NCBI GenBank assembly: GCA_017893485.1
Contig: CM030366.1
Coordinates: 97,488,585-97,552,584, forward strand
Reading direction: 5' to 3'
DNA: 64,000 nt
Source of the DNA: Hemerocallis citrina
Taxonomy: Eukaryota; Streptophyta; Magnoliopsida; Asparagales; Asphodelaceae
The notes under the pieces are model-generated. The model saw only the letters and a program-made list of their open reading frames with translations. It was not told where the DNA came from and did no database searches. The translations under genes were made by a program, and so were the position numbers. Shown here piece after piece: positions 23,541-35,310 of the stretch (positions are counted from its first letter, which is position 1; every line of letters starts with the position of its first letter).

Positions 23541-23926
23541 ATTCCAACCTCAAGCCCCACAAATCAACCGCCAATATAGTCAATCAAACCTAATTCACCC
23601 AAAAGCATTAGAGGAGCACCACAAACATCATGCTTCTAATCCAAACTTCGAAGCATTCAAGCTCTAACTCGGCCAAGATCTAAATCATCGGAGAGCCTCG
23701 AAGATCAAGTGCAACTTCAAACAGCAAGCCTAGAACACTTGGACTCAACTTCCAACAAAGCTCAAGCCCAGCTCTAAAACTCTTACTTCAAAACTGCAAA
23801 AAGAACTGCAAAAAGAAACAGAATAGCCCTAGATTTGTATCAAGCAAAGAGGGTTCAGGTCACAAACCCGCTACCCGAACCCGATTGCGCTCCAAAACCC
23901 GACCCCAAAAAAATCAAGAGAACCCT
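23541..23926. other. Unique segment of the Tat element 2 tail
   Basis: Nothing recognisable beyond diffuse CTTCGAAG/AAGCCTCGAAG words. Adjoins the target site of the foldback element. Confidence 0.4.
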
Positions 23927-23935
23927 CTTCTTCAA

Positions 23936-24240
23936 GAATTTTTTCCCAAACCGCCCCACTTTTTGAAAGTTTTTTCCAAACCGCCCTACTTTTTTTTTTA
24001 ATTCCCAAAACGACACACTCGGTCTTTGAAAGACCGAGTTTAGTACAAAATAACTCGGTTTTTCAAAGACCGAGTGTTAGAATTCGATTTTTCGAATTCT
24101 AACACTCGGTCTTTGAAAAACCGAGTTATTTTGTACTAAACTCGGTCTTTCAAAGATCGAGTGTGTTATTTTGGTAAATACTTTCGAAAGTGAGTCAGTT
24201 TGGTAAATATTTTCAAAAAGTGGGTCATTTTGGTAACAAG
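23936..24240. repeat. Left TIR of the Mutator-like element, with nested palindrome
   Basis: Outer part CCCAAACCGCCCCACTTTTT, then a palindrome (about 24,010-24,172) built from ACTCGGTCTTTGAAAGACCG arms around AATTCGATTTTTCGAATT, then TTTGGTAAATATTTT words. Confidence 0.9.
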
Positions 24241-26770
24241 TTCTAAATAATGATCATGTCACCTAAAGAAGTAGGAAGGTATCAGCAAGTCCAGTTGTCC
24301 GCCTAAAGAAGTAGGACGGTTTAACTGCGTGGAGTTAAATTCCCTTGTACAGTACAACTGAACAAGCATCATCATGTAGAAAAATTTGTAACCAAAACTG
24401 AAGCAAACTCCACGCGGTTAAACCTTCTAGAAAAACAATAACGCTGCACCCAAACTGTAAAAGTTATACTCTTAATCCATATCTAAGCTCTACAAATACA
24501 ACTTTGCATAGAGAAATTGTGCTACTCAAAAATAACTCTTAGAAGCTTTAATCTAAATAAATGAATCATATGATAAAAATATTCGAAAAATGGAAAAACA
24601 TAGTTTACATGTAAAAGTTTAAGGTAGGAAGCAAACACATACTAATACGCACAAACATTAAAGAAGCAAAAAGTGTCATGTCTCATTCTTATGTATGCTC
24701 CAAACAAAAGATGGCTTCATGACACAAGTTCCCACAGTATGTAGTCTTGATGATTTCAATTACTGGTTTCATCAACAAATGGAACTTTTTGATGACTTAT
24801 ATTAACTAATATAAAATGGGGTGTAAAAAGAACAGCTAAAAAGTTGAAACTTTTTTTTTAATATATAATGGATTAAACACGTAAATCTTATGCACATGAA
24901 TTAATTCTAGCACAGTCATAATGAGTAAAAGTGTAAAACTAATGATGGAATAGATGTACTTAAAGATTAGGTAATGCCGTAATGATCACTTTTAACTACA
25001 TCGCATGGTTGGATTTTATAAGAATGGCATGGATGAATTTGAAATAAGCTCAGTTTTTACACAGTTGATGCATCAGAATATGATACCAGTTCATAGACAA
25101 TTCAACATCTTTTTGGGTGCATCAGAATATGAAATAAGCTCAGGATATAAGAATGGCATCAGTTTTTACACAGTTCATACACAGGTCTATAAATAAAGAT
25201 AGGTTGTTCACTGATTACGACCAGTTCATCTAGTTCAAGATAAAGATATCAGCACACTTTATAATATTGCACTTCTTTACACAAACCTGAACACTGTTAT
25301 CATTTGAAATAGTGATTTTGTGATACTTAATAACTGACATCTTCAGTTACAGCAAATTGAGCCACCCTTTTGTTAACAATACTCGCTTTTGTTAACAAAT
25401 TGACATCTTCAGTTACTTAATAACCTGAACATAGTCGATCAGATTTAAAATGTGTTTTTGCTTCCTCAAAAAGATTTCAAGTTAAAACATTTTTTCTTCA
25501 CCACCCTTTTGTTAACAATACTTTTTAGTCACAACTTTTTTGTTCACAACAATATCTAATAGGAAAAAATAATTTCTAGCTTCGTTCTTGGACACCTTTT
25601 CAGTCCTATACTAAAAATCTAGTAAATATCATAGGCATCATATGTTTCATTAACGAAGAGTAATTCCAATCATATATATGAAAGTATCAGTGTGAACTGT
25701 CTATTGGTCAGCTGCACGAGAGTTTTCATGACTTGTATATAACTATAATAAAAAGACTTCAAAAAAATGTGCATGGCTAAATTTAAGTGCTTGACTCCAT
25801 GTTCTGTTTCATCCTCATTGTGCTTGACTGCTTGTTGCCCACTACTTTTATTTCTTTTGGGGCTGGGGTCGGTATGGTAATTTGGGCTTAGGTGACAGAA
25901 TGATATTAGCCTGCACATGAGATTCATTCTTGATACAATAATGTGCATGGCTAAATTTAAGTTAGAATAGTTTCTACCTGAGCATGAACATGATAGAATT
26001 GATAAATTCATGGTTTCAAAATTAAATCTATGCATCACCGGCCTGTTAGAAATTCGTTGTAATGGACAAATCAATCAGCTGGCTGTTGTATATCAAAACC
26101 TGTGCATATCAAAACCTCAGCTGTGCATATCAAAACCTGTGCATATCAAAGCTCCAGAAATAACTAACTTGGTTGTTCTATGTTGCTCTTATAGTCTGAT
26201 TCATGTCACTTAATTCTTTTGCAAACTTTACTAACTTGCTCCTAATTTTAAGTGCACATCATGCCAAGCTACTCTTGCCCCCTCTCATACAAATGCAACT
26301 TAACTTTAATACATACAAAATTACACGAACAAATACAAAAATAGTAGATATAGAAAATCTCTTTTGGAATGAGATGTAAGAGAAAAATAATGAGAGAAGA
26401 TCTGACATATAAGTAAGGTAGGAGATCATATTAATTAATTAAGCTAATTTTGACATATAAGTAAGGTAGGAGATCTGACATATAAGTAAGGTAGGAGGTT
26501 CACTTTAAGCACTATAGGATTCTGGGATTAACCCAATCAAAACTTGGATTAATCATCTGGAAGAATGGGTGATCAAATTCGTGGAAGGCGAGTTTAATGA
26601 GAGGAAATGGCTTACATCCAATATACAAGGAAAATTTGCTTCCCTCTGTTTGTGATTACTTGCAGAGATCATCAAATGTATTAAAATTGAAATGTCTTAC
26701 AGGGGATAAACACCAATTGTGCAGAGTTGAAACTCATTCGAAATTCTGATCAGTGACTGATTAAACTGAA
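24241..26770. other. Interior of the Mutator-like element
   Basis: AT-rich, no transposase motif on either strand. A second, small inverted pair (GGTTTAACTGCGTGGAGT near 24,318 and ACTCCACGCGGTTAAACC near 24,408) surrounds about 70 bases. Short direct repeats occur (GCATCAGAATATGA twice near 25,070-25,135; TGTGCATATCAAAACCT three times near 26,100). It may be captured host DNA; I cannot name its origin. Confidence 0.5.
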
Positions 26771-27056
26771 CTAGTTACCAAAATGACCCACTTTTTGAAA
26801 ATATTTACCAAACTGACCCACTTTCGAAAGTATTTACCAAAATGACACACTTGGTCTTTGAAAGACCGAGTTTAGTACAAAATAACTCGGTTTTTCAAAG
26901 ACCGAGTGTTTCTAACACTCGGTCTTTGAAAAACCGAGTTATTTTGTACTAAACTCGGTCTTTCAAAGATCGAGTGTGTCGTTTTGGAAATTAAAAAAAA
27001 AAGTAGGGCGGTTTGGGAAAAACTTTCAAGAAGTGGGGCGGTTTGGGAAAAAATTC
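26771..27056. repeat. Right TIR of the Mutator-like element, with nested palindrome
   Basis: Reverse complement of the left TIR with few differences. Its palindrome centre is shorter (GTGTTTCTAACAC) and lacks the AATTCGAATT core. Confidence 0.9.
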
Positions 27057-27079
27057 CTTCTTCAAAAACTCAACTCCGA

Positions 27080-27780
27080 AGATTCAAACTCCACAAACTG
27101 CGAGCACCTTCAACATTCGATCGAAGAAGACCCATAGCTTCAACAAAAGCCCAACCTTCGTCGACCAAACCTATAGTTCGACGAAGACCATACCACGCCC
27201 ACAAGCTGTAGCTCGACGAAGGGGAGTAGCTCGACATAAACAAAGCTCGACGAGAGAGGTGTAGCTCGACGACCATAGCTCGCCTAAAGCTCGATAGTTC
27301 GACGTAGGAGACCATAGCTCGATAGCTCGCCTGCGGTAGTTCGATGAAGAAACAGTAGCACGGCGAGACCATAGCTCGACGGGAGAATTGTAGCTTGGCG
27401 AAGGTGGTAGTTCAGCTGCTTCAGCAACACAATAGTTCGACCGAGCACAAAACCGCCCAAAGCACTATAGCTCGACGGAGCATAGCTCAAACCCAAAACA
27501 TTGCATAGCATGAACAATAGAACGATGGAGTTCTAGCACGGCGAGAAATGCATAACTCGACGAAGAACTCTGGCTCCCCAAAACCCATAGCTCGATGACG
27601 CTTAAACTCCACAGCTCAACAAAGCCCATAGCTCGACGAAGACTCCAACAGCTCGACCGAGCCCATAGCTCGCGTGCAGATGGTAGCTCGACGAGAAAAC
27701 TGTAGCACGACAAAGGGGTAGGTCGACGAAGCCATGAAAATTTGAAAAAATGGCCATAGCTCGACGAAACCGTCGGGCGC
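27080..27780 (+). repeat. Short-unit array: CATAGCTCGACGAAG family, right block
   Basis: Continuation of the 22,980-23,540 array with many TAGCTCGACGAAG/CATAGCTCGACG units separated by 15-40 variable bases. Open frames on either strand are by-products of the repeat. Confidence 0.85.
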
Positions 27781-29523
27781 GGGCGAGCAAGGCAGCACCT
27801 CGTAACGTTCGCTGGCCTTCGGATGTCCCCGATAATCACGCGCACTCGCGATGGGCGCACGGGATGCAGCCACGTCGCCCGCCTCTTCCTTACCGCTCTG
27901 CTCGATTAGTAGACGTGTGATCTCTTAATTCGGCGAGCGAACCAGTGATGGATGCACACGATTAGCCAACGTCGCTCAATAACTCCATAGCCGCACACTC
28001 CACTCAGCGAGCCAGCAGATGCGTGATGAACGCACCAGATCACTCCAAAAGCACGCTAGCCTGATAAATTCTTTAAAAATTTTCCAAAATTCATTTTTAA
28101 TTCGGAAAATTAATTTTAAAATCCAAAAAATAACTATTAAATTTGGGAAATTAATTATAATTTCCAAAAATTATTTTAAATTTGAGTTTATTAATTAAAC
28201 AAATTGAAAAAGTGAATTTAAAATTGGGAATTATTAAAAAATCTACAAAATTTTGGAAAAATCCGAAAAATTTAAACACAACAACATATTTTGGTGGGAT
28301 TTTACTCCTCAGAGATTATTTCATCCACAATTTGTTCTCCCTCAATTAGCATGTCAGGCTTCATCCATATATACTGACCTCTTTGGTGTTTCTCTCTTTG
28401 AGGGATTGTTGAAATCTATGACCAGCAATGGCAGGAGTACAAAAGGATTTACTGTGGTAAACTTTCCAATCTGGCTATGGATTTCAAATTTAGCTAGTGT
28501 TTCAGTCAAAGTCAGTCCCTCAATATGTATTTTAAAGTTATTTTTTCATGCTTGGTTTCTGTTGTTGGTGATTGAAATTTCTGACAAACCTGGGCAGGAA
28601 GAAGCGGAACCTGTACTCAAGGAGTATATTATATAAAGAATTTTTTTTTTAATAACAAAGATGAGAAAAACTAAAAAGTAGTGGTTCTTGATTTTTGATC
28701 CATTAAAAATAGAAATATCGAAACTAATCCTAACTTAAAAGAAATTAAAAATTAACTCCACTTTTAGAGGGGCTGTCTCAAATGAGTTAAAGTAGTTTAG
28801 AGTTTGCATCAAAGAATGACTCTAAGAACTAACATGCTGAAATGATATTTCATTGTTTGTTAGTTTGTTTGCGAGAAAATTAAAAGAAGAAAAAAAGAAA
28901 AGAGAAAGAGGAATTTTTGTGGTGCATTTGCTTTTGACATTTTTGATAAGTTGTCCTACTCTAACAAACTTTTGTACTCTTCTCAAGAAAACAACCGGAA
29001 AATAGTGAAATTTAAAATACCAAAGTGACATGCTAAATAAAGCAAATATATGATCTTTTCTATGAATGAAACACCCTCTCAAAAGAAAAGAATAAAAAAT
29101 GATGATTCAAAAATGAATACTGAAGTTTTGCAGATAAGAATGGTGCGAAAGGAATTAAGGTTTGGATAGTTTTTGAAGCAAGAGCAACAAATATATATAA
29201 TAATATTATGGAAAGTTTCCTTGACAAAGAAGAAACAATATACATTCTATTTTTGCATGGCATGCGATAGTTGTATATAGGTTGTATGCATTCTCTGAAT
29301 TCTAATGCATAGAGATAGGCATGTACTGTTTGGAAAACGAGTAGAAATTACAATTAAGGTAGCTTAGCTTAGCTTAGCTTTGGCAATTAAGGTAGGTCGC
29401 TTAGGAGGCTTACGCTAGTTTACCTGTTCCTCCAAATATATTGCAGAATTCTAGTCCCTTGTAATACAAACACGAAACTTGATGCTCGTGTATGAGAAAC
29501 TTGATGTTTCTATATGAACTATG
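27781..29523. other. Region without a recognised gene
   Basis: 27,781-28,060 is GC-rich and may still be Tat tail. 28,060-28,270 is very AT-rich with repeated AAATTTTGGAAAAT words. A forward open frame at 28,253-28,636 (127 aa) has no motif I recognise; it might hold an exon (an AG precedes the GAAGAAGCGGAACC stretch near 28,600). 28,640-29,523 is AT-rich, with a TAGCT repeat at 29,360-29,380. Confidence 0.4.
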
Positions 29524-31593
29524 TGTTGGGATTGAGGCGTCAACAAACGCCTTCTAGTCGCAGCGAAACTAATTAGAGCAATGAGGAAGACGATGTAGAC
29601 GAGACGAATAAATTGTGCAAGCAAGTAGATCCACCAAACTAACACAAACACAACAACGATGACTTATCCCGGTTAGCTTTTGCTTAATCCGGGAGAAAAT
29701 ATAGGGAGACCTGATATTCAACTAGAAGAGATTATAAGGAGTTACTAATTCACTTGACACAAGGAATTAAACTTGCCCATCAAGAACTATCTCTCTCTCG
29801 AGGCTCTCTTTGCAATAGAGAAAAGAATCTATAAATTACTTCCTCTCATATTGGAGAAGTTTACAATATATATAGAAGAATAGAGAGAAAACTTAGGTCT
29901 AATCTTGATCCTCGGTCGTTCGATATAACTTGGAAAAGAAGTAACTGAATAGGAACCGTACGATCTAACTTGGAGTTGAAGATTGGGTTGAAACGACCTA
30001 ACAAATCGAATCCCAAAAACGAATCAGCGCCGCGAGCGGTCGACCGTCCAACAAGACCGGTCGACCGTACCACTCTCTGACTTCCCAGTACAACGAGCGA
30101 TCGGGGGTGCGGTCGGGGGGTGCGTGTAATGCCCTGATTTTTCAATTAATGAAAAATTATTTATTTTGCACGTAGTGTGCACGTGCAATATTTTGGTTGA
30201 ATTAAATCTTATAATTATTTTCATTGTGCTGGATATAGATATTTTAATTTGTGCTTTCAAATTATTTTATACAAAGAGCCTTCTTTTAAATGGATAAAAA
30301 GCCTTTTCTTTTAAAAAAAAGCCCAAATTTTAATTTATTCATTTTATTTCAAATTAATTATTTTGGCCCATAAACTAAAGCCCATGAGTCAATCTATTTT
30401 TAAATGCAACTTGTAATGTAGAATACAAACTAGAATTTATTTTTATATAAAATAAGATGTACAATTTTGGGCTTAGTTGCATGCACGTGCACTACACGTA
30501 CACGTGCAAAGTGCATTTTTTCCCATGCATGGCCGGTTGCATTCTTTGGAGGGAAAACTCAAATTTTGAGTGGAGTCATGGAGTGATGGTTATTGGATCA
30601 TGGGTAGTTGGTGTAACTCCTCATTAAATCTCCACCATTTGTTCCTAACTCCTACTTCAATCCTAGCCATCTATTTCCCTTGATTTTTAGTATAAATACC
30701 CCATCCCATGGCTAGTTATTTTGTGCTTAATATTCTCTTCCAAACCTATAGTCTAATAGTATTATCTACTAGTATTTTGTGAGTTAAAAGATTGAGTTGT
30801 GAGTGGGTATTGTGCTTGCTTTCAATCTAGGAGGAGAGCTCGGGTTGGTGCTTTTGGAGGCTTGTGCGCGTGTGTACAAGGATGAGAAGCATTTCGTTGC
30901 AAGGACATTTGTCTAGGAGATTGCTAATTGTTCTTTTCTTCAACAAGGTGGGTAAATTTTCCATATTTCTAAAGTAGGAATGCATGCTAGTTTATTTAGA
31001 AAGAATGAAGCATGAAAATGATTAAGAAGAGCACACTTTAATTGGGAAAAATGACTTCTTGAATGATTGAAATGTGGACATACAAATTTATATGTGGTTC
31101 TATTATTTTAGTTGTATGTGAATTGATTAGAATCATGGATTGATTGATAGAAAACACATTTATTGCCATCAAGTATTACACACAAAAGTTAGTAGGTTGA
31201 TTATACCATTTCATGTGTTAAATAGATCATTTGTGTTGATATGGGCATGAATAAATTAAAATATGTGTTTTATGTTAGGTAAATGATTAAAGTCAGAGAA
31301 TTAAGGTGAAAATTCATTGATAAAAAGATTAGAATGCTACAATGCGAAGAAACGTCGAAAAAAGAAGAAATGTAGGATTATAATGTATAATCTGAATTAG
31401 TGTATGAAAATACGTTTTAATTATTACAAAAATTATTTTGCTCATACTGATATGTAAATCATGTGAAGTAGTATTAATCTGGAGTTGTACAGTAATTTTT
31501 ATGAAGACCGAATGAAATTGGGACTAGTTGAACATCGAAATGTTCTAAATAACAGAGAGCACGGGTTAAATGAATATGAAATTATATTAGTGA

Positions 31594-31690
31594 CAACCTG
31601 AGCACGTAGCTCAAGTGGTCATAGGGTGCGGTCGGGTTCCCTGTGGTGATCGGTTCGAATCCGCTGGGCAACACATTTTATTCCATGATT
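31594..31690 (+). repeat. tRNA-derived SINE-like unit 1
   Basis: Pol III internal promoter pattern: A box TAGCTCAAGTGG (31,608-31,619) and B box GGTTCGAATCC (31,652-31,662), 33 bases apart, followed by a T run. It does not fold as a canonical tRNA by eye, so a SINE head is more likely than a tRNA gene. Confidence 0.5.
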
Positions 31691-31754
31691 TTTTTTTTAA
31701 AATAAAGAAGAGCAGCAGCCGAGAGCTCTTATGTCTCTCAGCGCCTCTTTATGA

Positions 31755-31850
31755 CGCCAGTAGCAACCGGCCTAGTGGTCTGTGCTCTGGGTTGTGTTCT
31801 CGGGGGTGCTGGGTTCGAATCTTGCCCTCGGCAAGATTGAAAAATATGTT
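31755..31850 (+). repeat. tRNA-derived SINE-like unit 2
   Basis: A-box-like CGGCCTAGTGGTC (31,768-31,780) and B box GGTTCGAATCT (31,812-31,822), followed by an inverted CTTGCCCTCGGCAAG and a T-rich tail. It lies about 160 bases after unit 1 in the same orientation and has a different tRNA-like head. Confidence 0.5.
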
Positions 31851-33599
31851 TTTTGGGGTTTTTAATTGTCCAAAAGTTATGAAAAAAATATGGTTATTCT
31901 CCTAAAAATATAAGGGACTTTATAAAAATGATTTGGGAATTATTGCATGAAATAAAATGTGATTTGAGAATAAAATGTGTAATAAGAACTATGGTTCTAT
32001 ATATATACTTTGTGAAAAGTTACAACTTACAAAAGAAATTGAAATATTAGAAGATTAATTTGGCAAAAAGAAAATTTATTGTGTGACATGATGCAATTTA
32101 TTCTCATTTGAGAATAATGTGGAAAATATGAATTGTGAATATTTGTTAGTTATGTGAATTTTAAAAGTGAAAGTGATAATTGATAAAGCATATGAATTTC
32201 ATGTATAGTTATGGACTATTTGAACGAATTAGAAATCATGATTTGAAAAACAGAATTACTTTTGAGTATGATGAATCAATATGGAAATTTATGAGTTGGG
32301 AATGCTCATTTTGGAAATTATGAATTGAAAATTGAAACAAAAAGAGTAGCTAAGTCTCCCCCGGCATTTGGAAATAATGAAATGAAAATTTGAAATGAAA
32401 GACCAAGATTGGTCATATTTGAATGAATGAATAAGTCCGGTTAGTGGAGAGGCTAACTCTAGAGATTTGATTTTTGTTCATGATTTTGATAAAAACTAAG
32501 GATTAGTACATAGTGGAGACATAATGAAAGTAGGAGAAAAATACGAGTATGGGGGCCATCGGATTAGCGGTGTGAAAGTGATCCACAGGCTGCCTGCTTG
32601 ATGCGTCAAGATATGGCGTGGGCACTACTCCAGAATTATCGTCCCGGTGGCGACGCTCGTGGGATGTTCGAGGGGCTATGGGTGGTGCCATTGTTCTATG
32701 GCGGAGGCTGAATTGTCCATAGGTTGCCTACTCGATGCGTCGTGTTAGTGCGTGGGATTTCTCTCCAGGCTGCCTGGACATAGGCTCGTAGATCATAGAA
32801 CATCTAAGATACCTACCGTAATTACAGTAGTAGATTAAGTCATAACGAGGGATTGAACCCTATAAAGATGAAGAACGAATAAGAGGCTTGCCCTCGGACC
32901 TATGTAGTATGGGATGCATAGAATCCGAACAAGTGCGCATTAGTGTCATGTAATATAAATAAATGCATTAAGGACTAAGTAAACAATCACAACACGACAT
33001 TAATAGGATAGTCCCTTTAGTTTGATATGTGACAAGTTTGTGTTTGCTAAATATGGAAAATAAGTTATACTATTTCCGGCATAGAGAGGATGGCCGTGTA
33101 TAATGATCGTCGGTTGAATAAACTGACGTACCCACGTCTTAGATGCAGGTAAATGGCTTGATACAGATTAAAGAGGAACAAATGCTTAAAGATTACTCCA
33201 TGTTGTTGTATATTTATTTTCATTGTTGTAAAATTTTACATCCGTTGTGCAATGTAAAGTGTAATATTGATGTAAACTCTGATGTAAAAAGAAAAGTTCA
33301 AATTTCCTTGTAAAATTGTACTAAAGGAAGCGAAAAGATCCTGTAGAACATCTCGAATTCAGTGTATTTGGGATTCGGGGCGTTACAGTGCGGTCGACTG
33401 TCACCATGACCGGTCGATCGCAACTAGCTGCACCTGCTGCTGCTGCTGTTCTCCTTCTTCTCTTTTCGATGCTTCGACCTCCGAACTTCATATTACCTTC
33501 TTTTAATCTGAACAACGAGTATACAAGACACAATCTTAACAAACTCCACCTTGGATTGCATACGAGTGCTATCACATGATGTGTTACTCATCTCCAAAC

Positions 33600-34827
33600 T
33601 CTAACAAATTCCACTTGCAAAGAAAACTTAAAACAATAGCTTCTTCTTCTAATTGAACTGATCTCTTCCCAATCTCACCAAATCCAATGCAGCCCCTCAA
33701 AGGCCCACCTCCGTAGATATACTCACGAAGTTACCAAACTCCGCACGAACTCCACCTACCCTTAGGCTTTCTTCACCTCTCGACGATATTCGAACGTCGT
33801 GATCTTGTCTCGATGAATCTAGTTGCCGCAAACTAGCTGAGCCTGCAGGAATATCGGGAAAAGAAGCAACACTTGTGCAAGTATTTTGAATTCCCCAAAG
33901 CTTGTAGAGATTGTTTTGGTTTGGCCCAACCATTCTCATACCTCTAATCACCTTACGATGAACCTAAAAAACAGACAGAATTCCACCTCGAGCTGTGTAC
34001 CTGCAGCCCCGTGCATCAAGAGTTCCCAAAGAAATCAGATTCCGTTTCAGCAGAGAAATATGCAAAACATCCCTTAAAGTGAACATATGTAGACCTGGCA
34101 TCTTCAACTCAACTGTCCCCTCACCCACAACTTCACAAATCTCTCCAATTTTCGTTGTCACACAACGCCCCGTAGTAAACTTATAAGTAGAAAACAACTC
34201 CCTCTTGGAGCAAATATGAGAAGAACTCCTTAAGTCAAGAAACCAACTAGAATTTACTTCTAAAGAATTTGAAATAAGAAGACACAAACCACGATCACCA
34301 CCTGAATCAAAGGCGCTAACCACATTAGCAACTGAACTCCCGTTCTTTGCGCTCTCCTGATTCTGCAGTTTCTAATAGTCTTTCTTGATATGCCCCGATC
34401 TCTTACAATATCGGCAACGGATCGAATCTTTTTGCAAAGCACTTTGTCTTCCCCCCGAAGGACCATCCACTGCTAGACAACTTGTAGGAATAGACGATGA
34501 AGATTTATGGATCTCCTTCCTAAGTTGATTTTCCTTCAATGCTTTGATTACACCATCTACCGAAATACTCTCCTTGGCAGATCTGGTCTTGATCAAAGGC
34601 TTGTACGAATCCGGCAGTGAATATATCAGGTTGAAAGCTTTATCTTCCTCACACATATCTGCGTTGATCGCCTTAAGTTCAGATAATACCTTATTAAATT
34701 CTGTAATGTGGTCTTGGAGATCGGTACCTTCCTTCATAGATAAATAGAATAACTTTCTCTTCCAATGCATCTGATCTAATAACGACGAACCGGAGTAGTC
34801 AGTTATGAGTCTTTCCCACAGACTCGA
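33600..34827 (-). pseudogene. gag-protease of copia copy B, main part, broken
   Basis: Reading leftward: SLWERLITDYSGSSLLDQ (about 34,800), FNKVLSELKAINADMCEEDK, LPDSYKPLIKT, VDGVIKALKENQLRKEIHK, a CCHC knuckle CRYCKRSGHIKKDY (about 34,410-34,375; final Cys replaced by Tyr, then a stop), then a protease region with SSWFLDLRSSSHICSKRE (D-L-R-S where D-S/T-G is usual) and GAG-pre-integrase-like RNLISLGTLDARGCRYTARG. After about 33,720 it runs to the purine tract without integrase or RT. The N-terminal gag part lies at 42,080-42,330, across the gypsy insertion. Confidence 0.85.
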
Positions 34828-35303
34828 TGTAGAACCCCGTATTTTCAAATATTATTTTAATTATTTGAAAAATGAATTTAAATGAATTTTGAGGATTTAA
34901 TTGATATTTTCAAGGAAATGTATCTTTTGTACACGTGCAAAACACGTGCAAATGACTTTTCATGTTTGAAAATTTTAGTTTTCTTTATGAAAAGTCATTA
35001 TTTAATATTTGGAACTTATTTACTATTTTTTCCAGATTTTTCTGAAATTAATTGGGTCTATTTGCAATTTTTGATAAAAGGACCTTTTCGCAAAATTGAC
35101 ATTTTTAGGGGTTGAAATGCAAAATATGTTTTCTGGACATTTTGAACTGTACCAATTGGGATTAATGAGTGTATTTTACTATTAAATCCTAAGTTAAATG
35201 GTTTTATTGAATTTCCAAGGATAAGAACTATATATGTAAAATTATGTTTTGAAAGGACTATTTTGCAAAGGTATTCCTAAACCCTAAAAATGATATTTTC
35301 GGC

Positions 35304-35310
35304 CTATATA
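35304..35310 (+). promoter_or_regulatory. TATA box in gypsy LTR
   Basis: CCTATATAAGAGAG, about 475 bases from the LTR start, kept in the 3' LTR (about 39,866). It places the palindrome pairs and the tandem array downstream of the likely start, in the transcribed leader. Confidence 0.55.

Larger units (their letters stand above)
23936..27056. mobile_element. Mutator-like foldback element with ~300-bp TIRs
   Basis: Terminal inverted repeats begin GAATTTTTTCCCAAACCGCC at the left and end with its near-complement at the right. They extend inward to about 24,240 and from about 26,771. Perfect 9-bp direct repeats, CTTCTTCAA, flank it (23,927-23,935 and 27,057-27,065). Long TIRs plus a 9-bp duplication are the hallmark of Mutator-like elements. 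Each TIR contains its own large palindrome. The 2.5 kb interior has no transposase ORF, so it is non-autonomous. It sits in the repeat tail of Tat element 2. Confidence 0.88.
15892..27780 (+). mobile_element. Tat-type gypsy relative (element 2), RT-integrase deleted, giant repeat tail
   Basis: LTR-like region with TATA (16,063), primer site (16,382), gag, protease, then a direct jump to the last integrase codons (about 18,990-19,095) and a repeat-rich 3' region. Gag and protease match element 1 in order and motif, but at lower similarity than a recent copy. The outer ends are approximate: no 3' LTR is recognised, and repeats run to about 27,780. The 23,936-27,056 foldback element is a later insertion inside the tail. 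Confidence 0.75.
30125..33387. mobile_element. Solo LTR of a Ty3/gypsy-type element, 3.26 kb
   Basis: Starts TGTAATGCCCTGA, ends TTCGGGGCGTTACA, with a perfect 5-bp duplication GTGCG (30,120-30,124 and 33,388-33,392). Termini are of the same kind as the gag-only gypsy element at 34,828 (TGTAGAACCCCG...GGGGCGCTACA), but the body is different. TATAAATACC near 30,691 may be its core promoter, which would put it in forward orientation. There is no internal domain, so it is a solo LTR left by LTR-LTR recombination. It carries two tRNA-like sequences. Confidence 0.85.
29524..33541 (-). repeat. 3' LTR of copia copy B, interrupted by a gypsy solo LTR
   Basis: LTR sequence at 29,524-30,124 and 33,388-33,541, matching the other LTR at 42,364-42,466 and 46,239-46,875. 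GTCGAC palindrome pairs lie at 30,037/30,058 and 33,391/33,411. Confidence 0.9.

Noticed and set aside
27070..27873. Several reverse ORFs rich in Ser, Leu, Arg and Tyr
   Set aside because: They are read through the TAGCTCGACGAAG repeat and repeat its codons.
28253..28636. 127-aa forward ORF
   Set aside because: No motif, AT-rich start, no support for expression; mentioned only as an open stretch.
31594..31850. Two tRNA genes
   Set aside because: A and B boxes are present, but the acceptor and anticodon stems of a functional tRNA are not evident; SINE heads are likelier.
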